Source of the DNA: Gammaproteobacteria bacterium
Lineage (GTDB): Bacteria > Pseudomonadota > Gammaproteobacteria > SZUA-229
Assembly: GCA_011051475.1 (NCBI GenBank)
Contig: DRLE01000201.1
Coordinates: 1 to 5,163, forward strand
DNA length: 5,163 bases
Direction of reading: 5' to 3'
In this document: piece after piece, positions 1 through 4,701 of the stretch
How positions within the stretch are numbered: position 1 is the first letter of the stretch
Layout: every line of letters starts with the position of its first letter
The notes under the pieces: generated by a model
The model's input: only the letters and a program-made list of their open reading frames with translations
Told to the model about the DNA's origin: nothing
Databases searched by the model: none
Position numbers and translations under genes: made by a program

Positions 1-2852
1 CCCGTGGTGTTCTGCACCGCGTTCAGGGCGCTGGCGCGACTGCTGTCCATGGTGGATTTTTCCACGTGGGTGGCGCCCATGGAGCGCAGGTAGTAGGTTG
101 TTTTCAGACCGCGCACCCAGGCCAGTTTGTACAGCGCATCCAGTTTCTGCCCGTTGGGCTCTGACATATACAGGTTGAGCGACTGCCCCTGGTCGATCCA
201 TTTCTGCCGGCGCGAGGCGGCTTCCACCAGCCAGCGCGCGTCCAGTTCGAAGGCGGTCTGGTACAGAGCCTTGAGGTCTTCCGGTACGCGGTCGATCTGC
301 TGCACGCTGCCATCGTAGTATTTCAGGTCATTGGCCATAACCTCGTCCCACAGGCCGCGCTCGCGCAGGTCGTTGATCAGATAGGGGTTGACCACGGTGA
401 ACTCGCCCGACAGGTTGGATTTGACGAACAGGTTCTGGTAGGTCGGTTCGATCGACTGACTGACGCCGCAGATATTGGAAATGGTTGCCGTGGGCGCGAT
501 CGCCATGGTATTGGAATTGCGCATGCCGACGGTCTGCACGCGCTGGCGCAGCGAGTCCCAGTCGAAAGTATGGCTGCGGTCGATATCCAGGTAGTTGCCG
601 CGGCCTTCGGCGAGCAGATCGATGGAGTCGATGGGCAGTATGCCACGGCTCCACAGCGAGCCGTCAAAGGTCGAGTAACGGCCACGACTTTCGGCCAGGT
701 CGGTGGAGGCCTTGATGGCGAAATAGCTGATGGCCTCCATGGTGCGATCGGCGAATTCCACGGCCTCGGTGGAGGCATAGGGCAGGCGCTGCTTGTAGAG
801 AGCGTCCTGGAAACCCATCACGCCCATACCGACCGGGCGGTGACGCAGGTTGGAGTCGCGCGCCTGCGGCACGCTGTAGAAGTTGTAATCGATCACATTA
901 TCGAGCATGCGCATGGCGGTATTGATGGTGCGCTCGAGCTTCTCGGTATCGAGACCGTTTTCATTGATATGTGCCGGCAGGTTGACCGAGCCGAGGTTAC
1001 AGACGGCGATTTCCTCGTCATTGGTGTGCAGCATGATCTCGGTGCACAGATTGGAGCTGTGCACCACACCCACGTGCTGGTTGCTGTAGCGCAGGTTGCA
1101 GGGGTCCTTGAAGGTAACCCAGGGGTGGCCGGTTTCGAACAGCATGCTCAGCATCTTGCGCCAGAGAGTGGCCGCCTTCATGGTCTTGAATACCTTGATT
1201 TCACCGCGCGCGGCTTTTTCCTCGTAGGCGGTATAGGCCTTTTCAAAGGCCTGGCCGCAGAGGTCGTGCAGGTCCGGGGTTTCGTCCGGGGTGAACAGGG
1301 TCCACTCACCGTCTTCGGCGACGCGTTTCATAAACAGGTCGGGAATCCAGTTGGCGGTGTTCATGTCGTGGGTGCGACGGCGGTCATCACCGGTGTTCTT
1401 GCGCAGGTCGAGAAATTCCTCGATATCGATGTGCCAGGTTTCCAGGTAGGCGCACATGGCACCCTTGCGCTTGCCGCCCTGGTTGACCGCCACGGCGGTG
1501 TCATTGGCCACCTTGAGGAAAGGCACCACGCCCTGTGACTTGCCGTTGGTGCCCTTGATGTGGGCGCCCATGCCGCGCACGCGGGTCCAGTCGTTGCCCA
1601 GGCCGCCGGCGTATTTGGAGAGCAGGGCGTCGTCCTTGATCGAGCTGAAGATGCCGTCGAGGTCGTCGGGCACCGTGGTCAGATAGCAGCTGGACAGCTG
1701 CGGGCGCAGGGTGCCGGAATTGAACAGGGTGGGGGTGGAGCTCATAAAGTCGAAGGAGGACAGCAGGCGATAGAATTCTACCGCGCTCTGCTCGCGGTTG
1801 GTTTCATTCAGCGCCAGGCCCATGGCAACGCGCATAAAGAAGGCCTGTGGCAGTTCAAAGCGGGTGTCGCCGGAATGGATAAAGTAACGGTCATACAGGG
1901 TCTGCAGGCCGAGGTAGGTAAACTGGTGATCGCGGTCGGCGTCGAGCTGCTGGCCGAGGAAGGCCAGGTCGAACTCGGCCAGGCGCGGGTCCAGCAGTTC
2001 CAGCTCGATGGCGCGCTGGATGTACTGGCTGAAGTAGCGCGGGTACTCGACGCGCATTTCCGCCTGGGTGGCATCGGTATCGGTGTTATAGACAAAGCTC
2101 AGGGCTTCGGTACGCAGGTCGTCGAGCAGCAGGCGGGAAGCGGCATAGCTGTAGTCCGGCTGCTTTTCGATCAGGGTGCGCGCGCTCATGACCAGCATGC
2201 GGGCGACGTCCTTGCAGGGCACGCCGTCGAACAGGTTGCGTTCGGTGTCCTTGATAATGGCTTCCACGCTGACATCCTGCAGGCCCTCGCAGGCTTCGGC
2301 AACGACGGTGTGCAGGCGCTGGCGGTTCAGCGGGCGGGTTGTGCCGTCGTCGAGGGTGACATTGATCAGGTTGCCGGCTTCCTGCTCGGCCTGCATGGCT
2401 TCCATTTCGCGGGCGCGCTGGCGGGCGTGTTCTTCGCGGTAGATAACGAAGGCGCGCGCGATCTGCTGGTGGCCGCCGCGCATCAGGGCCAGTTCAACCT
2501 GGTCCTGAATATCTTCAATATGAAAGGTGCCGCCATCGGGGATGCGACGGGTAAGACCGCCGACCACCTGTTCGGTAAGGCCTTTAACGATTTCGTGGAT
2601 GCGGTTGCTGGCCGCGGCATTACCGCCTTCCACGGCCAGGAAAGCCTTGGTCATGGCGATGGCAATCTTGTCGGCATCGAAGGCGGTAACCTTGCCGTTG
2701 CGACGGATCACGCGAAACTGTCCCGGCGCGGTCGCCGCGATGGCGGGCGCGTCGCCGGGATGGATATTGTCTGTGAGCTTGCTGGCTGGTGAGTTTAAGG
2801 TGGATTCGTTGGTGGTTTGGGTGGTGTTCCGGTTTGGTGTATTTATATGCAT
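1..2852 (-). CDS. nrdA: Class I ribonucleoside-diphosphate reductase, alpha (large) subunit, C-terminus cut by window edge
   Basis: This enzyme reduces ribonucleoside diphosphates to deoxyribonucleotides in the cytoplasm, together with the radical-bearing beta subunit NrdB (not in the window). I translated 950 uninterrupted codons from the ATG at 2852-2850 to the edge. An ATP-cone lies at about residues 46-145 (VIRRNGKV, then HIEDIQDQVELALMR). A second, diverged cone-like module lies at about 163-250. The catalytic barrel follows. By comparison with E. coli NrdA, the visible active-site residues are C389 (LSSCY) and C618 (AVCNLGS), the redox pair; N601/C603/E605 (SNLCTEI), with C603 the thiyl-radical site; and Y920-Y921 (KTTYYL), the radical-transfer pair. 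The phosphate-binding loop is near APTATISN (785-792). The C-terminal cysteine pair and stop lie beyond the edge, probably within 10-20 residues, since Pseudomonas homologues are about 960 residues. The start is supported by the MH... N-terminus like Pseudomonas NrdA and by purine-rich AGGCAGGGG just upstream, although the spacing is not ideal. Confidence 0.97.
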   Translation of the reverse strand, partial: MHINTPNRNTTQTTNESTLNSPASKLTDNIHPGDAPAIAATAPGQFRVIRRNGKVTAFDADKIAIAMTKAFLAVEGGNAAASNRIHEIVKGLTEQVVGGLTRRIPDGGTFHIEDIQDQVELALMRGGHQQIARAFVIYREEHARQRAREMEAMQAEQEAGNLINVTLDDGTTRPLNRQRLHTVVAEACEGLQDVSVEAIIKDTERNLFDGVPCKDVARMLVMSARTLIEKQPDYSYAASRLLLDDLRTEALSFVYNTDTDATQAEMRVEYPRYFSQYIQRAIELELLDPRLAEFDLAFLGQQLDADRDHQFTYLGLQTLYDRYFIHSGDTRFELPQAFFMRVAMGLALNETNREQSAVEFYRLLSSFDFMSSTPTLFNSGTLRPQLSSCYLTTVPDDLDGIFSSIKDDALLSKYAGGLGNDWTRVRGMGAHIKGTNGKSQGVVPFLKVANDTAVAVNQGGKRKGAMCAYLETWHIDIEEFLDLRKNTGDDRRRTHDMNTANWIPDLFMKRVAEDGEWTLFTPDETPDLHDLCGQAFEKAYTAYEEKAARGEIKVFKTMKAATLWRKMLSMLFETGHPWVTFKDPCNLRYSNQHVGVVHSSNLCTEIMLHTNDEEIAVCNLGSVNLPAHINENGLDTEKLERTINTAMRMLDNVIDYNFYSVPQARDSNLRHRPVGMGVMGFQDALYKQRLPYASTEAVEFADRTMEAISYFAIKASTDLAESRGRYSTFDGSLWSRGILPIDSIDLLAEGRGNYLDIDRSHTFDWDSLRQRVQTVGMRNSNTMAIAPTATISNICGVSQSIEPTYQNLFVKSNLSGEFTVVNPYLINDLRERGLWDEVMANDLKYYDGSVQQIDRVPEDLKALYQTAFELDARWLVEAASRRQKWIDQGQSLNLYMSEPNGQKLDALYKLAWVRGLKTTYYLRSMGATHVEKSTMDSSRASALNAVQNTT

Positions 2853-2863
2853 TGCCCCTGCCT
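2853..2863 (-). promoter_or_regulatory. Ribosome binding region of nrdA
   Basis: Read on the minus strand, AGGCAGGGGCA directly precedes the nrdA ATG. The AGGGG is only 2 bases from the start and the AGG is 8 bases away. The AGG is therefore the better-placed Shine-Dalgarno core, and the element is only moderately convincing. No other in-frame ATG occurs until residue 67, which is inside the first ATP-cone, so this start is preferred. Confidence 0.5.
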
Positions 2864-2873
2864 GTAATCATCC

Positions 2874-2890
2874 TAACCCGTGACGGGTTA
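2874..2890 (-). other. Perfect hairpin in the nrdA 5' leader
   Basis: TAACCCG and CGGGTTA form a perfect 7-bp stem around a 3-base loop, beginning 21 bases upstream of the nrdA start codon. It falls inside the inferred leader, which runs from about 2919 to 2853. No T-tract follows it, so it does not look like an attenuator. It could stabilise the mRNA or influence translation, or it could be a short operator in DNA. The function is inference. Confidence 0.55.
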
Positions 2891-2923
2891 ATCGTTTTTC
2901 TGGTACTGCTTTTTTTATGCCGG

Positions 2924-2939
2924 CTACTATAGGGTGTGG
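2924..2939 (-). promoter_or_regulatory. NrdR box 2 (degenerate, overlapping the -10)
   Basis: CTACTATAGGGTGTGG matches the NrdR-box consensus at 10 of 16 positions, including the conserved CTATA and GTG halves. It lies exactly 32 bp from box 1, about three helical turns, which is the usual spacing for paired NrdR boxes. It also covers the promoter -10 hexamer. It would be weak evidence alone; the spacing and position make it credible. Confidence 0.65.
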
Positions 2940-2955
2940 TCGGGTCTTAAGTCAA
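2926..2955 (-). promoter_or_regulatory. Sigma70-type promoter of nrdA
   Basis: On the minus strand, TTGACT (2955-2950, five of six matches to the -35 consensus) is followed after 18 bases by TATAGT (2931-2926, five of six matches to the -10). Transcription should start near 2919, giving a leader of about 67 bases. The promoter is closely bracketed by NrdR-like boxes: one abuts the -35 and one covers the -10. This placement supports it as the real nrdA promoter and predicts repression by NrdR. Confidence 0.8.
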
Positions 2956-2971
2956 GCACTATATATTGTGT
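2956..2971 (-). promoter_or_regulatory. NrdR box 1 (strong, promoter-distal)
   Basis: The 16 bases GCACTATATATTGTGT match the published NrdR-box consensus acaCwAtATaTwGtgt at 15 of 16 positions, missing only the first. The box directly abuts the -35 hexamer of the nrdA promoter. NrdR is the zinc-ribbon/ATP-cone repressor that senses ATP/dATP and shuts down RNR operons. Its gene is not in this window. Confidence 0.87.
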
Positions 2972-3000
2972 ATATCCCGGTGGGAGAAATTCGGAAAAAC

Positions 3001-3009
3001 TGTGGATAA
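3001..3009 (-). promoter_or_regulatory. Perfect DnaA box upstream of nrdA
   Basis: TGTGGATAA on the plus strand is the exact complement of TTATCCACA, the strongest DnaA-binding 9-mer. It lies about 46 bp upstream of the nrdA -35, near -85 relative to the inferred start. In E. coli the nrdAB promoter carries DnaA boxes that tie RNR expression to replication initiation, so a similar role here is a reasonable inference. A weaker copy (TGTGTATAT, 2967-2975, one mismatch to TGTGNATAA) overlaps NrdR box 1. One perfect box is not enough to propose a replication origin. Confidence 0.72.
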
Positions 3010-3204
3010 GTCGGCTTTTTTCAATAAATTCCAGCACTTAAAATTTCAGTAAAAAAGACTGTTAGAACATAAGAATTTGCCCAAATAGAAAAGTTTTATA
3101 GCGGCGAGTGATGGCTGCACACGGTGAATCTTTCCGGCCCAGATGCTTTAAGACCAGAGAGGGTTTTTGCGCTGTTCACTGTCCGGAAGGGAGCAAGGTT
3201 TTAG

Positions 3205-3219
3205 CTGTCAATATGACAG
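3205..3219. promoter_or_regulatory. Operator-like palindrome at the porin promoter
   Basis: CTGTCA-ATA-TGACAG is a perfect 6+6 inverted repeat with a 3-base centre. It ends 5 bases before a perfect TATAAT and occupies the place where a -35 hexamer would be read. This suggests a dimeric regulator contacting the porin promoter, either an activator substituting for the poor -35 or a repressor. I cannot assign the regulator: the spacing is one base short for a LexA box, and there is no tandem half-site as in a Pho box. Confidence 0.5.
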
Positions 3220-3224
3220 AATAT

Positions 3225-3230
3225 TATAAT
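3225..3230 (+). promoter_or_regulatory. Probable -10 element of the porin promoter
   Basis: TATAAT is a perfect -10 hexamer located about 100 bases upstream of the porin ATG. No good -35 exists at 16-18 bases upstream; the bases there (around 3202-3207) read TAGCTG. Initiation would fall near 3237 and leave a leader of about 90 bases. AT-rich sequence makes chance matches common, so the assignment rests on position and the adjacent palindrome. Confidence 0.5.
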
Positions 3231-3240
3231 AAAGTTATTA
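3227..3240. repeat. AT-rich palindrome over the inferred porin start site
   Basis: TAATAA-AG-TTATTA is a perfect 6+6 inverted repeat that overlaps the end of the TATAAT hexamer and covers the expected transcription start. It may be a second regulator site or simply reflect the local A/T composition, where such palindromes arise easily. Confidence 0.35.
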
Positions 3241-3315
3241 ACTTGATTTGTGTCATATCATGCCGGTTTTTTTTCATTATTATTTTATCGTTGTTAATTT
3301 TTTTGATCATTACAC

Positions 3316-3319
3316 AGGT
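3316..3319 (+). promoter_or_regulatory. Ribosome binding site of the porin gene
   Basis: AGGT lies 8 bases before the ATG at 3328. It is short, but the spacing is right. The start is fixed mainly by the signal peptide that begins immediately at this ATG. Confidence 0.5.
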
Positions 3320-3327
3320 ATAGAACA

Positions 3328-4572
3328 ATGAAAAATCAGGTTAAAACCGCTCTGGCTACGGCCATATTGTTTAGTCTCGGTACGGCTGGTGTTCAGGCAG
3401 AGGAAGGCGGAATCCCGGTTATGGATAATATCAAGGTGAAGGGCGAGTTGCGCCCGCGCTATGAAATGGTGGATGAAGACAATCCCCTGTCCAATGCCAA
3501 TGCCGTGACCAACCGGCTGGTTATCGGTGTTAATGCCGATCTTTTCGGCACCGAGTGGCTGTCCGGTTATGCTGAAATGACCGATGTACATAATGCCAAT
3601 GATAATTACAACAGCACCAATAACGGTCGCACGGGGTATTCGGTTGTTGCCGACCCCGAGCAGACCCGTTTGTCCCAGTCCTATGTGGATATCAAGGTCG
3701 GCAAAACCCTGTTCAGAACCGGTCGACAGATGGTCAATCTGGATAACCAGCGTTTTGTGGGTGCGGTAAACTGGCGTCAGATGCCACAGACATTTAATGC
3801 CTTTGCCATTGTTGACAATACTTTTGACAAGCTGAGTTTACTCGGTGCCTATGTCAATCAGGTGAACACGGTGAAAGCCGGTGATGCGAACAACTTCCAG
3901 ACCAGTAGCGTGCTGTTGCATGCCAACTATAAGGCCATGGATGTGCTGAATGTGACGGCTTATGGTTACCTGATCGGCTCCCTGAATGATACCTATGGTG
4001 TGGCCTTGACCGGCAAGACAGAATTATCCGGTGGAACCAAGGTGGATTACCGCGTTGAATACGCCATGCAGGGTGATGCTTCCATGGAAACGGCCAACCA
4101 GGGCAAGCCGGATGCCGATGCCAGTTATATGAACTTCCAGGCCGGCGCCAATATGAAGGGTTTTCTGCTCGGTGCCCGCTATGAAGTGCTGAGCGGAACG
4201 AACGGAACGGATAATAAAACCGCCTTTATTACACCACTGGCAACCTTGCATGGCCAGAACGGCTGGGCCGACCGCTTCCTCAATACACCGTCAACCGGCC
4301 TGGTTGATATGAACCTGATGCTTGGCTACAAGGCCAAGGGTTTTGGTGTTGCCAAGGCGATCTATCATGATTTCTCCAGCGACGTGAACAGCATCAACTA
4401 CGGCACGGAACTGGATTTACTCTACAAGAACGCCATTCCCGGCCTGAAGAATGTATCCGGTCTGCTCAAGGCCGCCATGTATAAAGGCGGTGATACGGTA
4501 AATGAAGGCAACAGCGCTGCCCTGGCCACGGACAAGACCGTGTTCTGGGCGATGATGGATTACAAGTTTTAG
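3328..4572 (+). CDS. Outer-membrane beta-barrel porin, alginate-export-like family
   Basis: The 414-residue product is a probable outer-membrane channel. Residues 1-24 form a Sec signal peptide: K2/K6, a hydrophobic core ATAILFSLGTAG, and cleavage after VQA-24. The mature part begins EEGGIPV and has alternating amphipathic strands (for example KVKGELRPRYEMV and TNRLVIGVNADLF). It contains no cysteine and ends in MMDYKF, whose terminal phenylalanine fits recognition by the BAM assembly machinery. The segment at about 129-151 (FRTGRQMVNLDNQRFVG, then WRQ) resembles the GRQ...D.QRF.G...WRQ signature I associate with alginate-export-type porins. The transported substrate cannot be inferred, and the family name does not imply alginate secretion, since no alginate genes are here. 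The gene stands alone with its own upstream promoter region, divergent from nrdA, and is followed by a terminator-like hairpin. It is more A/T-rich than nrdA. Confidence 0.9.
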   Translation: MKNQVKTALATAILFSLGTAGVQAEEGGIPVMDNIKVKGELRPRYEMVDEDNPLSNANAVTNRLVIGVNADLFGTEWLSGYAEMTDVHNANDNYNSTNNGRTGYSVVADPEQTRLSQSYVDIKVGKTLFRTGRQMVNLDNQRFVGAVNWRQMPQTFNAFAIVDNTFDKLSLLGAYVNQVNTVKAGDANNFQTSSVLLHANYKAMDVLNVTAYGYLIGSLNDTYGVALTGKTELSGGTKVDYRVEYAMQGDASMETANQGKPDADASYMNFQAGANMKGFLLGARYEVLSGTNGTDNKTAFITPLATLHGQNGWADRFLNTPSTGLVDMNLMLGYKAKGFGVAKAIYHDFSSDVNSINYGTELDLLYKNAIPGLKNVSGLLKAAMYKGGDTVNEGNSAALATDKTVFWAMMDYKF

Positions 4573-4581
4573 GCGCTGCGC

Positions 4582-4616
4582 GCAGTGAATAGTGAATAAC
4601 TAATAGTGAATAGTTA
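4582..4616 (+). repeat. Heptamer-repeat inverted repeat, left arm
   Basis: After GC, this arm is made of AGTGAAT heptamers in strict register: AGTGAAT, AGTGAAT, a variant AACTAAT, AGTGAAT, then AGTTA. It starts 10 bases after the porin stop codon. Aligned with the reverse complement of the right arm (4650-4684) it matches at 30 of 35 positions, with the differences confined to one heptamer. It is probably a copy of a dispersed intergenic repeat; whether other copies exist cannot be seen here. Confidence 0.85.
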
Positions 4617-4623
4617 AAAGCGC

Positions 4624-4648
4624 GAAAAACTTCGTTTTTCTGTTTTTT
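4624..4648 (+). terminator. Probable Rho-independent terminator of the porin gene
   Basis: GAAAAAC-TTC-GTTTTTC is a perfect 7-bp stem with a 3-base loop, followed after TG by six T residues. It sits about 50 bases past the porin stop. The stem is A/T-rich and weak alone, but the surrounding 35-bp inverted repeat would extend it. It could also act on the opposite strand, where an A-rich start precedes the stem, but the T-tract there is poorer. Confidence 0.55.
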
Positions 4649-4649
4649 A

Positions 4650-4684
4650 TAACTATTCACTATTCACTGTACACTATTCACTGC
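4650..4684 (-). repeat. Heptamer-repeat inverted repeat, right arm
   Basis: Read on the minus strand, this arm is GC, then AGTGAAT, AGTGTAC, AGTGAAT, AGTGAAT, AGTTA. The first 13 and last 15 bases are identical to the left arm. The two arms flank a 33-base centre that carries a terminator-like hairpin. Transcribed from either side, the whole would fold into a long, imperfect hairpin. Confidence 0.85.
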
Positions 4685-4701
4685 GACCGCTTTGCGGTCG
4701 C
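4683..4701 (-). other. GC-rich perfect hairpin at the transporter stop codon
   Basis: GCGACCGC-TTT-GCGGTCGC is a perfect 8-bp stem with a 3-base loop. It overlaps the last base of the minus-strand stop codon of the EamA gene and shares two bases with the outer end of the heptamer repeat. A hairpin directly after a stop suggests 3'-end formation or mRNA protection for the transporter, but no T-tract follows on either strand, so it is not a canonical terminator. Confidence 0.6.

Larger units (their letters stand above)
2853..3327. other. Divergent nrdA/porin intergenic region
   Basis: These 475 bases separate two divergent genes. About 2853-3010 holds the nrdA leader, promoter, NrdR boxes and DnaA box. 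About 3011-3100 is AT-rich, with a bulged inverted repeat (AGTC-ggc-TTTTTT at 3009-3021 against AAAAAAGACT at 3051-3060). About 3101-3200 is clearly more GC-rich than its flanks and has no assigned function. About 3201-3327 holds the probable porin promoter, two palindromes, an 8-T run at 3267-3274 and the porin ribosome binding site. I see no convincing small gene. Confidence 0.8.

Noticed and set aside
570..1538. 322-codon plus-strand open frame opposite nrdA
   Set aside because: It is in the same situation as the longer one: a mirror of nrdA codon bias, with no domain, no signal peptide and no credible ribosome binding site.
1560..2792. 410-codon plus-strand open frame opposite nrdA
   Set aside because: It lies wholly antisense to a clearly conserved nrdA frame. 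Its product is low-complexity (rich in G, A, V, Q and H), as expected for the complement of GC-biased codons. No domain is recognisable.
2620..2871. 83-codon minus-strand ORF starting 19 bases upstream of the nrdA start
   Set aside because: It overlaps the nrdA N-terminus in another frame. Its product (MITGRGNAYKYTKPE...) has no recognisable features, whereas the nrdA frame is clearly conserved.
3001..3060. Replication origin
   Set aside because: There is only one perfect DnaA box, with no cluster of boxes and no dnaA, dnaN, gidA or similar neighbours. The box is better explained as nrdA regulation.
3205..3219. LexA (SOS) box at CTGT...ACAG
   Set aside because: The gamma-proteobacterial LexA box is CTGT-N8-ACAG. 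Here the gap is 7 bases, and a porin is not an expected SOS gene.
3205..3255. Pho box upstream of the porin
   Set aside because: CTGTCA resembles a PhoB half-site, but the required second direct half-site 11 bp away is absent. The next TGTCA is 45 bp further on.
3261..3274. Terminator at the T8 run
   Set aside because: The run of eight T has no GC-rich stem in front of it; the preceding bases (TGTCATATCATGCCGG) do not fold into a convincing hairpin.
3108..3323. Small plus-strand ORF of 71 codons ending just before the porin start
   Set aside because: Its start is a GTG followed by ATG with no good ribosome binding site. Its C-terminal hydrophobic run (IIILSLLIFLIITQV) is simply the translation of the T-rich promoter and leader region. 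The putative porin promoter and both palindromes lie inside it. A real membrane peptide is not excluded, but nothing supports one.
4466..4660. 64-codon minus-strand ORF across the porin end and the heptamer repeat
   Set aside because: It is antisense to the porin and made largely of translated heptamer repeat, with no coding signature.
4582..4684. CRISPR array or attachment site
   Set aside because: The units are 7-base tandem heptamers arranged as an inverted pair, without unique spacers, cas genes, integrase or tRNA nearby.
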